From an uncultured Planctomycetota bacterium (GTDB taxonomy: Bacteria > Planctomycetota > Phycisphaerae > UBA1845 > Fen-1342): 57,231 nucleotides of DNA. Location: assembly GCA_900696535.1 (NCBI GenBank), contig CAADGM010000267.1:1-57231 (forward strand), written 5' to 3'. The notes under the pieces were generated by a model. It saw only the letters and a list, made by a program, of their open reading frames with translations. It did no database searches and was not told the DNA's origin. The position numbers were made by a program, and so were the translations under genes. Each line of letters starts with the position of its first letter. Position 1 is the stretch's first letter. This document shows, piece by piece, positions 7,150 through 15,479 of the stretch.

Positions 7150-8691
7150 ATGGACGGCCCGTCTTCGCCCGAGTCCGACGCCGGGATGTTGCGTTCGCTC
7201 CCGTCGGTTGATCACCTGTTGCGTCAGCCCGCCCTGGCCAGCCTGGCTGAGGGCTATCCGCACGGCGAAGTCAAGCGTGCCATACGCGACGTTCTGGAGC
7301 AGCGGCGGGCAGCGCTGCGCGCGGGTCAGCCCGCGGACATCGACACGCCGGCGCTGGCGCTGGCCGTTCGGCAGCGCTTGTACGAGCGCAGCCGTCCGCA
7401 CCTGCGCAAGGTGATCAACGCAACGGGGATCGTCCTGCACACCGGCCTCGGACGGGCGCCGCTCGCCGAAGAGGCGATCGACGCACTGGTGGAAGTGGCC
7501 GGCGGTTACTGCAACCTCGAGCTCGACCTGGTCAGCGGCAAGCGTGGCGACCGCCATGAGCACGTCCGCGAGCTGCTCCGCGAATTGTGCGACGCCGAGG
7601 ACGCCCTCGTCGTCAACAACAACGCTGCCGCTACGCTCCTGTCGCTCGCGGCGCTGGCGGCCAGCCGGGAGGTCGTCGTCTCCCGCGGGCAGCTCGTCGA
7701 GATTGGCGGCTCGTATCGTCTGCCCGAAATCATGCTGGCCGCCGGCTGTCGCCTGGTCGAAGTCGGCACGACCAACCGGACGCGGATCGCGGACTACGCG
7801 CGGGCGATCACGTCCGAGACGGCCCTCCTGCTGCGCGTCCACACCAGCAACTACCGCATCGTCGGCTTTTCGGAGAGCGTCGGCGTCGGTGAGTTGGCCG
7901 AGCTGGCACGCGAGCGGGACTTGCTTGTCGTGGACGATCTGGGCAGCGGCCTGCTCCTGCCGGAACTGGCCCCCCAGGCGCTGCCGCCGCGCGACGAGCG
8001 GGGGCCGGCCGACAGCGACCGCGACGAGCCCGCTCCGCGCCCGACTTCGCCGCACGAACCGACGGCGCCCGACGCGTTCCAGACTCACACCGCGATGTGG
8101 GACGAGCCGATCGTCCGCGCCAGCCTGGCCGCCGGCGCCGACGTCGTGCTCTTCAGCGGCGACAAGCTGCTGGGCGGGCCGCAGGCCGGGATCATCGTCG
8201 GCGATCACGAGCCACTGCGCCGAATGCAGCAACATCCCCTGGCCCGGGCGCTACGCCCCGACAAGCTGACGTTCGCCGCGCTCGAGGCCACGCTGCGTCT
8301 CTACCGCGATCCCGCGACGCTCACGCGGCACGTCCCCGTTCACCGCATGTTGCGGCGGAGCTTCGGCGAGTTGGACGCGGCCGCGCTGCGCCTCGCCGAC
8401 GCGATTCGGACCGCCCTGCCCGAGGCCGACGTGCAGGTTGCGGACGGCGTTTCGGAGGCGGGCGGCGGCGCGCTGCCTGCCCTGCCGCTGCCGACGCGGG
8501 TCGTTTGCCTGCGCATGCCGGGCTTCGACGCCCAGCGGGTCGCATGCGAGTTGCGGCAGCAGGATGTGCCGATCGTCTGCCGCGTGCGGAACGCCGCCCT
8601 GTGCTTCGATCCGCGCACACTGGCGGACGAGGAGATCGAGCAGGTCGCGATGGGGCTCCAGGAGGTGGTGCGGGAGGCACGGTCGACGTGA
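7150..8691 (+). CDS. selA: L-seryl-tRNA(Sec) selenium transferase SelA
   Basis: SelA is the PLP enzyme that turns Ser-tRNA(Sec) into Sec-tRNA(Sec) using selenophosphate. The N-terminal LRSLPSVDHLL, then VINATGIVLHTGLGRAPL, YCNLELDLVSGKRGDRHEHV and VNNNAAATLLSLAALA are hallmark SelA stretches. The PLP lysine is K339 in FSGDKLLGGPQAG. At 513 residues it is somewhat long. The excess is a low-complexity, charged insert of about 40 residues (roughly 280-318, rich in R, D, P and E) just before DEPIVRASLAAGADVV. The start at 7150 lacks a clear ribosome site; Met13 is an alternative. SelB, SelD and the Sec tRNA are not in the window, and I found no selenoprotein gene nearby. Confidence 0.93.
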   Translation: MDGPSSPESDAGMLRSLPSVDHLLRQPALASLAEGYPHGEVKRAIRDVLEQRRAALRAGQPADIDTPALALAVRQRLYERSRPHLRKVINATGIVLHTGLGRAPLAEEAIDALVEVAGGYCNLELDLVSGKRGDRHEHVRELLRELCDAEDALVVNNNAAATLLSLAALAASREVVVSRGQLVEIGGSYRLPEIMLAAGCRLVEVGTTNRTRIADYARAITSETALLLRVHTSNYRIVGFSESVGVGELAELARERDLLVVDDLGSGLLLPELAPQALPPRDERGPADSDRDEPAPRPTSPHEPTAPDAFQTHTAMWDEPIVRASLAAGADVVLFSGDKLLGGPQAGIIVGDHEPLRRMQQHPLARALRPDKLTFAALEATLRLYRDPATLTRHVPVHRMLRRSFGELDAAALRLADAIRTALPEADVQVADGVSEAGGGALPALPLPTRVVCLRMPGFDAQRVACELRQQDVPIVCRVRNAALCFDPRTLADEEIEQVAMGLQEVVREARST

Positions 8692-8905
8692 GGACCAGTG
8701 CCCGCGATCGCGGAACTCGGAGCGTCAAAGCGCCGAGTAGAACGCGCTCTGGGGCCGAAGCGTGACCGTTACGAAGCGGCGCCTGCTGAACCGAGTCGTC
8801 GAGGTGCAGGCTCTGTCGCAGGATTCGACCCTCCCCCATCCCCTCCCTCGAAGGGCGTGGGGATAGCGGGATTGCCGCCGGAAGTGGGGGGGCACGAGAT
8901 TGTCG

Positions 8906-9391
8906 CTACCGCCGCGACTTGTCGGGCGGTCGGTCGTACACGCCGCGCTCGCACGCCACCACGAACGACTCCGCATGGAACTTGAGCTTCTCCCAGGACT
9001 GGCGGATGGTGTCGGCCTCTTCCCGGGTGATGCGGCCGTCGTTGGCGATGCTGCGGCTGATGTCTGAGAGCAGCGCGCCGAACTCCTCCACGACGCGCTG
9101 CGTGACGCCCAGAAGCAGCTCATCGCGGCTGCCGGCCTCGACGGCGGGATTCATGACGAAGAAGCCGCTGGCGGCGCTGCACAGCCAGTTGACGACGCGC
9201 CGGTCGCGGGTGACCTCGTAGATGATCCGCATCCGATCGAGCGGGTTGAGCGCGCCGGAGGCGTCGGGGTCTTCGCCGGGCGGCTCGTTGCACCACTTGT
9301 AGACCAGTGCGGAGCTGACTTTGAGCCTGGCCGCCACGGCCTTGACGCCCACCTCGTCAACCGCGTCGCGGAGCACTTCCCATGCCTTCAC
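8906..9391 (-). CDS. Phage CII (CP76)-like HTH regulatory protein
   Basis: A 161-residue protein with an N-terminal helix-turn-helix (VGVKAVAARLKVSSALVYKW). It continues LNPLDRMRIIYEVTRDRRVV and NWLCSAASGFFVMNP, a pattern I associate with the phage regulatory CII/CP76 family found chromosomally in planctomycetes. The C-terminal half is helical and rich in acidic and basic residues (ITREEADTIRQSWEKLK). It would act as a cytoplasmic DNA-binding regulator. No phage genes surround it, so a domesticated regulator is more likely than a prophage remnant. The family call is by recollection of pattern and is moderate. Confidence 0.6.
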   Translation of the reverse strand: MKAWEVLRDAVDEVGVKAVAARLKVSSALVYKWCNEPPGEDPDASGALNPLDRMRIIYEVTRDRRVVNWLCSAASGFFVMNPAVEAGSRDELLLGVTQRVVEEFGALLSDISRSIANDGRITREEADTIRQSWEKLKFHAESFVVACERGVYDRPPDKSRR

Positions 9392-9517
9392 GGGTCACCT
9401 GCCTGCCCGTGACCATCCTGACGGCCCCAAGGCCAGGTCTCCAGGCGCCTCGCATTCTCAAAGTCCCGGTGGCGTGCGTCAATGCGGCAAACGCCGACCG
9501 GCGCGCTGGATTGCGGT

Positions 9518-10096
9518 TCAGATCGTCCGCGCCAGGGCGCGCCACACGCTGTCGGTGACGTCGTCCACGTACGGACTCGCCGGACCGCGGAGCATGCCGG
9601 CGCGGATCAGTCGCGCGGCGCCCAGCACCGAGCCCCAAGCGAGGCTGCACGCAAGTTCGAGAGGCAAGGGCCGCACCTGCCGCGCCTCGATTGCTTCCCC
9701 AAGGCGCCCGCGGAGCGCGTCCCATTGTGACCGCGCGGCATCCGGCTCGACCGGCACCGCACACGCCCCGAGCAGCGCACACGCAAACGCATCGGGACTG
9801 CGGTCATAGCACGCGTACAGCAACCTGATCCACGCGCGAAGTGCCTGGCGCGTCGAGAGCGCCGCGTCGAGCAACGGCTGCCCATCGGCGTCGAGTTCCT
9901 CGGCCACACGCGCGGCCGCTCGTCGCAGGATCTCCTCCTTGCTCGCGAAGTGTCGATACAGCGCGGCCTCGGTTACGCCGACTTCGCGCGCGATGGCGCG
10001 CATCGTGGCCGCCGAGGGCCCGCCCCGGGCCGCCAGCCTGACCGCGGCATCCAGGATCGCGTCCCTCGTGCTGCTTCGACGTTTCGGTTCGCGCAT
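9518..10096 (-). CDS. TetR/AcrR family transcriptional regulator
   Basis: The first 50 residues show the TetR HTH: RDAILDAAVRLAARGGPSAA, then MRAIAREVGVTEAALYRHF and ASKEEILRRAA. The rest is the variable helical ligand-binding part. ATG at 10096 is chosen because GGGGGTG lies about 5 bases upstream; the frame extends to 10159 without support. It is transcribed away from the sulfotransferase-like gene at 10350, with 253 bases between them containing a promoter for the latter, so that gene or TetR itself could be its target. The ligand is unknown. Confidence 0.86.
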   Translation of the reverse strand: MREPKRRSSTRDAILDAAVRLAARGGPSAATMRAIAREVGVTEAALYRHFASKEEILRRAAARVAEELDADGQPLLDAALSTRQALRAWIRLLYACYDRSPDAFACALLGACAVPVEPDAARSQWDALRGRLGEAIEARQVRPLPLELACSLAWGSVLGAARLIRAGMLRGPASPYVDDVTDSVWRALARTI

Positions 10097-10273
10097 AGCC
10101 CACCCCCGGTTACTCCGGGTGCCCAGGCAATCAGAATCGCCCGCAGGGCGTGGATTCACTGCCGGCTCGCGGCGGGAGATGAGGCCGCCTTGTAGACCGG
10201 CAGAGACTTGTCGCGGCGCCGCGCCGCGTGGCGGTCACGCCACACGATGCCAGCCCGTCCGTTCGGGCGTTGC

Positions 10274-10301
10274 TTGCCCGCCCGGTACAGGCTCTTAGAA
10301 T
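10274..10301 (+). promoter_or_regulatory. Sigma70-like promoter for the sulfotransferase-like gene
   Basis: TTGCCC at 10274-10279 and TAGAAT at 10296-10301 are separated by 16 bases. The gene starts at 10350, giving a short leader. The same architecture, with identical -10, precedes sodA. Confidence 0.55.
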
Positions 10302-10349
10302 GCGCGGGCATTGCAAGGAACGTGTTAACTTCGCAGGAAAGGGCGTGAG

Positions 10350-10931
10350 ATGAACCCGGCCGGCGGAATCGTCACCATCGTGTCCGGACTGCCGCGCTCC
10401 GGTACGTCGATGATGATGCGGATGATCGACGCCGGCGGCATCCCGGCCCTGACGGACAACGTCCGCACCGCTGACCAAGACAACCCGCGCGGCTACTACG
10501 AGTACGAGCCGGTCAAGCGGACGAAGGAGGACCCCTCCTGGGTCGACGCCGCCCGCGGACGCGTGGTCAAGATGGTCTACCGCCTGCTCTACGACCTGCC
10601 GGCGAGGTACACCTACCGGGTCGTCTTCATGCGGCGGAACCTGATGGAAGTGGTGGCGTCGCAGGATGTGATGTTGACCCGGCGCGGGCGAGAAGGTGGC
10701 GAGCTCCCACCGGACAAGCTGGTCGCCCTGTTCACGCAGCAGCTCGACGAGTTCGATCGGTGGGTCCGGGCGCAACCGAACTTCGGCCTCTTATACGTCG
10801 ACTACAACGAGGTCGTTCGCGACCCGGGCCCTGCGGTCGCGCGGCTGAACGAGTTCCTTGGGGGCGCGCTCGACACGGCTGCGATGCGAGCCGTCGTCGA
10901 GCCCGAGCTGTACCGCCAGCGACGCGGTTGA
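10350..10931 (+). CDS. Sulfotransferase-like protein
   Basis: A 193-residue protein that opens with IVSGLPRSGTSMMMRMIDAG, the 5'-phosphosulfate-binding loop (PRSGTS) of the sulfotransferase superfamily. It continues with RVVFMRRNLMEVVASQDVML, which matches the 3'-phosphate-binding region (RNP..V..S). It would transfer sulfate from PAPS to an unknown acceptor. It is shorter than most family members (usually 250-300 residues), so the acceptor-binding part may be reduced. Planctomycetes carry many such genes. No carbohydrate or lipid partner gene is adjacent. ATG is preceded by GGAAAGGGCG. Confidence 0.78.
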   Translation: MNPAGGIVTIVSGLPRSGTSMMMRMIDAGGIPALTDNVRTADQDNPRGYYEYEPVKRTKEDPSWVDAARGRVVKMVYRLLYDLPARYTYRVVFMRRNLMEVVASQDVMLTRRGREGGELPPDKLVALFTQQLDEFDRWVRAQPNFGLLYVDYNEVVRDPGPAVARLNEFLGGALDTAAMRAVVEPELYRQRRG

Positions 10932-11018
10932 CTTTTCCGACCGTGGGCTCGCCGTCCGGCGGTGTCTCCGCCCAGTGCGCGTGCGCCCGCTCAGCGCGGG
11001 ACACGGGGCGGCGTGTGC

Positions 11019-11046
11019 TTGCTGTGCCGCTAAATGGGACTAGAAT
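11019..11046 (+). promoter_or_regulatory. Sigma70-like promoter for sodA
   Basis: TTGCTG at 11019-11024, a 16-base spacer, then TAGAAT at 11041-11046. The sodA ATG is at 11166, leaving a leader of about 110 bases with no obvious regulator site. Confidence 0.55.
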
Positions 11047-11165
11047 TGATGTGATTGGCCGTCCCGCGGACGTGCCCGGGGCCGTAATCGCACGGGCGAT
11101 TCGGGGCGAACTCGGGCAAACGCGACGCGGGCATCGGCCCACTCACGCCTGCAAGGAGACTTGAG

Positions 11166-11780
11166 ATGGCATATGTGCTTCCGCCGCTGCCGTACGCATA
11201 CGACGCCCTCGAGCCGCACATCGACGCGCGCACGATGGAGATTCATCACACCAAGCACCACCAGGCGTACATCACCAATGCGAACAACGCGCTGGCACCT
11301 CACGCCGCCCTGGCGGCGCTGCCGGTCGAGGAACTGCTGAGTAAGATCGAGACGGTGCCGGCGGACATCCGGCAGGTGGTCATCAATAACGCGGGTGGCC
11401 ACGCCAACCATGCGCTGTTCTGGCAGGTCATGGGCCCCGGCCGCGGCGGTGCCCCGAAGGGCGCGCTGGCCGATGAGATCACCAAGGTCTTCGGCAGCTT
11501 CGAGGCGATGAAGGAGCAGTTCGGCAAGGCCGCGCTGGGGCGCTTCGGTTCCGGGTGGGCGTGGCTCGGGCTCGACCAGGCGGGCAAGCTCCACGTGGGC
11601 AGCACGGCCAACCAGGACAGCCCGCTCATGCACGGGCACAAGCCCATCCTGGGGCTCGACGTGTGGGAGCACGCGTACTATCTGAACTATCAGAACCGGC
11701 GTGCGGACTACATCGCCGCGTGGTGGAACGTCGTGAACTGGGAGAAGGTGGCCGAGCTGTACGACGCCGCGCGGAAGTAA
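11166..11780 (+). CDS. sodA: Superoxide dismutase, Mn-type
   Basis: A complete 204-residue Fe/Mn superoxide dismutase. Metal ligands are H27 (MEIHHTKHH), H82 ([10 protein letters not shown]), D165 and H169 (DVWEHAYYL). Two features favour manganese: [13 protein letters not shown], with Gly where Fe enzymes usually have Gln, and ANQDSPLM, with the second-sphere Gln in the C-terminal domain. There is no signal peptide, so it is cytoplasmic. It is monocistronic: a promoter lies upstream, GGAG precedes the ATG, and a strong hairpin follows at 11809. Confidence 0.96.
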   Translation: MAYVLPPLPYAYDALEPHIDARTMEIHHTKHHQAYITNANNALAPHAALAALPVEELLSKIETVPADIRQVVINNAGGHANHALFWQVMGPGRGGAPKGALADEITKVFGSFEAMKEQFGKAALGRFGSGWAWLGLDQAGKLHVGSTANQDSPLMHGHKPILGLDVWEHAYYLNYQNRRADYIAAWWNVVNWEKVAELYDAARK

Positions 11781-11808
11781 GGCCTGGAAACCATCGCGAA
11801 ACCTGCAG

Positions 11809-11831
11809 AGCACCCGCGATCAGCGGGTGCT
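11809..11831 (+). terminator. Hairpin after sodA
   Basis: A 9-bp perfect stem (AGCACCCGC / GCGGGTGCT) with a GATCA loop begins 28 bases after the sodA stop and is followed by TTGCATT. The U-tract is short, so termination is likely but not certain. The stem sequence recurs in the neighbouring repeats. Confidence 0.6.
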
Positions 11832-11883
11832 TTGCATTCGCAGTCGGCGCGTAGGCTGCGAATCGCGTCGGTCTTTCGCCTTG

Positions 11884-11952
11884 TGCGGGTCGCACCCGCT
11901 GATCAGCGCCCGCTGATTGGCACCCGCTGATAGCGGGTGCTCCACGTTGGGA
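11884..11952. repeat. Cluster of CACCCGCTGAT dyad repeats
   Basis: Three near-copies of CACCCGCTGAT occur within 40 bases (11892, 11908 as CGCCCGCTGAT, 11921). They include the palindrome CGCTGATCAGCG and end in a hairpin GCACCCGCT-GAT-AGCGGGTGC at 11920-11940. The stem is the same as the sodA terminator at 11809. A further duplication, GCTCCACGTTG, appears at 11939 and 11960. This looks like a small REP-type repeat cluster between convergent sodA and nikR. Confidence 0.65.
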
Positions 11953-12035
11953 AATTGGGCGCTCCACGTTGCGACGATGCGTGCGCCGCCTTGTGCCCCC
12001 AACTCCTCGACTCCGCAACTTCTCAACTCCTTCCC

Positions 12036-12455
12036 TCACCGCAACGCCGCCGCCGTCGTGCTCATCGAGAGCTCCGCGTGCAGTACGCCGCGCAGTCGCC
12101 GCAGTCGCTCCGCCAGCGCTCGGACCGTCCCGGCCGGACCGCGGACCATGATCATCTCGGCGCAGCGGTCGTGGGCGATGTGCACGTGTGTGGTGGCCAT
12201 GATCTGGTCGTGGTGGTCGTGCTGTGCGTCCAGGAGCCTGTCCGTGAGCTGCCGCTGGTGATGGTCGTAGATGAGGGTGATCGTGCCCACGACCTCGCGA
12301 TGCTGGTCGGCCCACTCCTGCTCCACCAGTCGCCGGCGGATCAGGTCGCGAATGTACTCCGAGCGGTTCGTATGCCCGCTGGCCTTGCGCAGGCGCTCGA
12401 GTCGGCCGGCCAGCCCCTTCTCCAATGAGATGCTCAGGCGGATGACATCGGACAT
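12036..12455 (-). CDS. nikR: NikR-type nickel-responsive repressor
   Basis: A 139-residue ribbon-helix-helix regulator. The DNA-binding part is VIRLSISLEKGLAGRLERL with NRSEYIRDLIR. The C-terminal ACT-like domain keeps all four nickel ligands by alignment with E. coli NikR: H79 (AQHDHHD), H90 and H92 (THVHIAHD) and C98 (DRCAE). It would repress nickel uptake genes when nickel is bound. ATG at 12455 has GGAGG 7 bases upstream. No nickel transporter, hydrogenase or urease is in the window, so the regulon lies elsewhere. Confidence 0.92.
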   Translation of the reverse strand: MSDVIRLSISLEKGLAGRLERLRKASGHTNRSEYIRDLIRRRLVEQEWADQHREVVGTITLIYDHHQRQLTDRLLDAQHDHHDQIMATTHVHIAHDRCAEMIMVRGPAGTVRALAERLRRLRGVLHAELSMSTTAAALR

Positions 12456-12577
12456 GGTTCGGCCTCCGCATGCGGCGGGCAACCGCGCGCCGCCGGGGGG
12501 ATGTTGGGCGGCGACGGGTGGCGGTGCAAGTCGGCTCGGGGCCTCCCCGTCTCGGTGGTCCTGGCGGCCGAGGGCAC

Positions 12578-12606
12578 TTGTGCCCTGGCGCGGCCGGTAT
12601 TACGAT
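12578..12606 (+). promoter_or_regulatory. Candidate promoter for the dockerin-tagged protein and pseudopilin
   Basis: TTGTGC at 12578-12583, a 17-base spacer, TACGAT at 12601-12606. The coding start at 12673 lies about 60 bases downstream of the predicted transcription start. The same -10, TACGAT, precedes the FG-GAP lipoprotein gene. Confidence 0.4.
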
Positions 12607-12672
12607 AGTGACATGAGTAATACTGGCCCCCGGATCGTCGCCCGGTGGTCGCATTGCGACGGAGGCGCAATC

Positions 12673-13788
12673 GTGATCGGTCGAACCTCGCTCCTATTCG
12701 CCACGCTGGTCCTGCTCTCGGCGACGCTCGCCGCCCGGGCGCAGAACTGGGACACCGTCCCGCTCATCACCCACGCGACCTACCAGGCCGTCACGGCGCA
12801 GGGTGCGTCGGCCTACGGCGGCGGCTTCCCCGTCCGCCTGCGCGGCGTTGTTCTCAACAATCCGGAAGACTGGCTCGACCCCACGCCGAACTACAACGAG
12901 CAGCTCTTCAACCTCGGCGGGCAGTGGGAGATCTTCGTCCAGGCGACGGAGCCGGGCGACTTCGGCGGCACGGCCGCGTGGATGGGGCAGTGCTACGGCA
13001 ACCTGCCCTTCATCGGCGACCCCGACTTCAACTACACCGACGTCGAGTGGGTGGCCGAGCTTCAGCGGTTGGACTACCCCGACGGCACGGACCAGCCGCC
13101 GCTCCGCGCGGGGGACTACATCGAGCTTCGCGCGCGCGCCGGCCTGCCCTTCGCCGGCAAGATGAACGTGAACGAGCAGCACAGCCTCTCGCCGCTGAAG
13201 GACTTCGAGATCGTTCGGCTGGGTTGGGCCGTTGGGCTGCCGGCGCCGGCGGCGATCACGCTGTCGGACCTGGTCAACGCAGCCAGCGTCCCGATCTTCG
13301 ACCCGACGCGACAGATCGGCGGCGAGCGACACCAGGCCAGCCGCGTGGCGATTCGCGGTGTTCGCCTGGCCAGCGCCGCGGGGTGGGGGCCGAACACGAA
13401 TCCGCGCTTGGCTCTCGTGGACACCACTGGCCGGCAGTTTCCGATGCACCTCGGTCGCAATGCCAGCTTCGCCCAGTTCGGGCCGCCCGCGGGCTACTTC
13501 ACCGTGACGGGTTTCCTCAACCAGGAGTCGGCCAGCGGCCGCGACGGGTACTACCTCATGGTGATGAACCACGCCGACCTGCTCTGCGGCGACGCAAACT
13601 GCGACGGCGCGGTCGACTTCGACGACATCGACCCGTTCGTCCTGGCACTGTCGAACGCGGCGCAGTACACCGCCGCGTATCCCGGGTGCTTCGTGGACCT
13701 GACCGGAGATAACGCGGTTACCTTCGATGACATCGATCCCTTCGTTGCGGCGCTGTCGGGTAACGGCCGCTGCGGCCTGGGTGAGTGA
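12673..13788 (+). CDS. Secreted protein with C-terminal dockerin-like repeats
   Basis: The GTG at 12673 has GGAGG 7 bases upstream and opens straight into a signal peptide (IGRTSLLFATLVLLSATLAA with RAQ cleavage region); the frame continues upstream but lacks these signs. The 371-residue product has a body of about 290 residues that I do not recognise, with aromatic and Asp/Asn-rich segments suggesting a beta fold. It ends with two EF-hand-like units, GDANCDGAVDFDDIDPFVLA and DLTGDNAVTFDDIDPFVAAL. These are the dockerin-type calcium loops common in planctomycete exported proteins; whether they anchor, sort or bind is unknown. The stop overlaps the start of the pseudopilin gene by 4 bases, so the two are translationally coupled. 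Confidence 0.8.
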   Translation: MIGRTSLLFATLVLLSATLAARAQNWDTVPLITHATYQAVTAQGASAYGGGFPVRLRGVVLNNPEDWLDPTPNYNEQLFNLGGQWEIFVQATEPGDFGGTAAWMGQCYGNLPFIGDPDFNYTDVEWVAELQRLDYPDGTDQPPLRAGDYIELRARAGLPFAGKMNVNEQHSLSPLKDFEIVRLGWAVGLPAPAAITLSDLVNAASVPIFDPTRQIGGERHQASRVAIRGVRLASAAGWGPNTNPRLALVDTTGRQFPMHLGRNASFAQFGPPAGYFTVTGFLNQESASGRDGYYLMVMNHADLLCGDANCDGAVDFDDIDPFVLALSNAAQYTAAYPGCFVDLTGDNAVTFDDIDPFVAALSGNGRCGLGE

Positions 13789-14534
13789 TACGCAGATTGA
13801 CGACGACGAGCACGAGCGCTCCGCGATGGGCACGGCCGGGCAGATGGGGTTGCCTTCCCGGCGGCTTCGCGCTGCTCGAGCTGCTCGTCGTCGTCGCGAT
13901 CGTCGCGCTGTTGGCCAGCCTGCTCCTGCCCGGGCTGCGGCACGCACGCGTCGCCGCCCGCATCGTCCGCGCGCACGCGGAGCTGCGGCAGGTTGATGTC
14001 GCGCTCCAGATGTACCTGGATGCCAACCGCGACCGCCTTCCGCCGACGCGCTCGTCGTGCTCACTGCGGCAGGATTTCGAGCTGCCGGTCGAGCTCGGTG
14101 TGCAGCGCATGCTGCCTTACGAGACGGCGATGGTGCGGACGGGCTACGGCGAGGCGCAGGTTGATCGCGTGACCCTGCCCGACGTATTTGCCCCGCACCT
14201 GACGTACAAGTACCGGGCGCCCGGCCCGGCCATCATCAACGACACGCTCGCCGAGCCACCGTTCGGCGCGTCGTTGTGGGTGCCCAACGCCTTCCCCGAC
14301 GTGTCATCCGCGGAGGGCCGGTACTACACGAATGCGCGCGACGAGCCACCCAGTCCGGTGCGCTACGCGCTCTGGAGCATCGGTCCGGACCCTGAGTCGC
14401 CCAAGTTCCGCTCGACGGCCGTGCGCATCGGCAAGGCGCCGGTGCCGCGCTTCTTCTGGTGCCGCGGGGCGACGGACACCGGCATGGTCACGCACTTCAT
14501 GGACCGGGCGGGACGGCAGTATCAGAGCCCATGA
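13785..14534 (+). CDS. Type IV pilin-like/pseudopilin protein
   Basis: A 249-residue protein with the prepilin signal: a basic leader, cleavage after G27, then F28 and E32 within GGFALLELLVVVAIVALLAS, and a hydrophobic alpha-1N helix. The prepilin peptidase would cut and N-methylate Phe. The long C-terminal part (Arg-rich helix, then Pro/Tyr-rich segments) resembles the planctomycete family of secretion-type pseudopilins expanded in these genomes. It starts with GTG inside the preceding stop (GTGA overlap), so it is co-translated with the dockerin-tagged protein, hinting at shared export or surface display. No other pilus genes are present. Confidence 0.8.
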   Translation: MIRRLTTTSTSAPRWARPGRWGCLPGGFALLELLVVVAIVALLASLLLPGLRHARVAARIVRAHAELRQVDVALQMYLDANRDRLPPTRSSCSLRQDFELPVELGVQRMLPYETAMVRTGYGEAQVDRVTLPDVFAPHLTYKYRAPGPAIINDTLAEPPFGASLWVPNAFPDVSSAEGRYYTNARDEPPSPVRYALWSIGPDPESPKFRSTAVRIGKAPVPRFFWCRGATDTGMVTHFMDRAGRQYQSP

Positions 14535-14558
14535 CGAGCGCGCTCGCCGCGGGCAGGC

Positions 14559-15467
14559 TCACTCGGTCCGCGTCTCGCGGCGTTGTGGCAGCGCCGTGAG
14601 CACCGGCCCGCTTGCGACGTAGCCCAGCGCGACGACGACCAGCAGCAGCTCCAGCGAGAACACCCCGACGCTGATGATCAGCAGCAGCCAGACCAGGTCG
14701 GTCGGGGGCCGCCTGCGGCGAACGTACTGGTTGAAGACGTGCGCGTACTCGACCCGGCTCACCATCAGGAGGCCGCACACGAGCAGCGCGCCGAGCATTG
14801 CCCAGCGGAGCACTTCCGGCCCGTCCACGCCCAGCAGCGGAACCGGGAAGCTCACCAGCCGCTCATGCAAAGCGACCAGTGCGACCACCAGCGATCCCCC
14901 GCCGGGCGTCGGCAGTCCGCTGAACGCCCGCAGCGCCTCCTCGCCCTTGGCCGACTCGACGTTGTAGCGCGCCAGCCGGATCGCCGCGCAGCTCACGAAG
15001 GCCAACGCGGCGACCAGCCCCAGCCGCCACTGCAGCATGCCGAGCGGGCCCAGCCCGGCGTCGCTCACATTCCACGTGCGCAGGAACGCGGCCAGCACCA
15101 GCGTCGCCGGCGCGACGCCGAAGCTCACCACGTCCGACAGCGAGTCGAGCTGCGCACCGAAGGCGCTCGTTCGACGTGTCAGCCGCGCGAGCCGTCCGTC
15201 CAGCGCGTCGAACACGAGCGAGAGCACGATCAGCAGCGCCCCAACTGATAGGTACGTAGGCATCCACTCGGCCACGCGGGTTGAGACCACGCGCGGCAGC
15301 CCCTCGCTGCTGCTCGACACCGTAAGCACGCAGCACAGGATCGCCCCGAAGCCGCACAGCAGGTTTCCCAGCGTCGCAGCCGCCGGCAGCAGGCTGATGC
15401 CGATCAGACGCCGCTGCCGCGGGGGCGCGGACGTCAGAATGGGACGACGTTGGTCCAGGCGAATCAC
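14559..15467 (-). CDS. pssA: CDP-diacylglycerol-serine O-phosphatidyltransferase
   Basis: A 302-residue integral membrane enzyme with the CDP-alcohol phosphotransferase signature in full: DALDGRLARLTRRTSAFGAQ followed by LDSLSD (D-G-x2-A-R-x8-G-x3-D-x3-D). At least six hydrophobic helices are visible, for example SLLPAAATLGNLLCGFGAIL, YLSVGALLIVLSLVF and VWLLLIISVGVFSLELLLVV. It joins CDP-diacylglycerol and serine to make phosphatidylserine. It lies 12 bases downstream of psd on the same strand, so the two steps of phosphatidylethanolamine synthesis are co-expressed. Confidence 0.93.
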   Translation of the reverse strand: MIRLDQRRPILTSAPPRQRRLIGISLLPAAATLGNLLCGFGAILCCVLTVSSSSEGLPRVVSTRVAEWMPTYLSVGALLIVLSLVFDALDGRLARLTRRTSAFGAQLDSLSDVVSFGVAPATLVLAAFLRTWNVSDAGLGPLGMLQWRLGLVAALAFVSCAAIRLARYNVESAKGEEALRAFSGLPTPGGGSLVVALVALHERLVSFPVPLLGVDGPEVLRWAMLGALLVCGLLMVSRVEYAHVFNQYVRRRRPPTDLVWLLLIISVGVFSLELLLVVVALGYVASGPVLTALPQRRETRTE

Positions 15468-15479
15468 GGCGCCCTCATT

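Noticed and set aside
7150-8905. A selenoprotein gene next to selA with an in-frame TGA
   Set aside because: I looked for a frame continuing through TGA with a redox motif in the flanks and found none.
8698-8985. 95-codon plus-strand frame after selA
   Set aside because: Pro/Arg/Ala-rich with no motif; it runs into the end of the CII-like gene on the other strand. I treat 8692-8905 as intergenic.
8906-9391. Prophage remnant because of a CII-like regulator
   Set aside because: No integrase, structural gene or attachment repeat is nearby; surrounding genes are ordinary chromosomal ones.
11884-11952. CRISPR-like array after sodA
   Set aside because: Units are 11-20 bases, imperfect and unevenly spaced with no unique spacers and no cas genes; a REP-like dyad cluster fits better.
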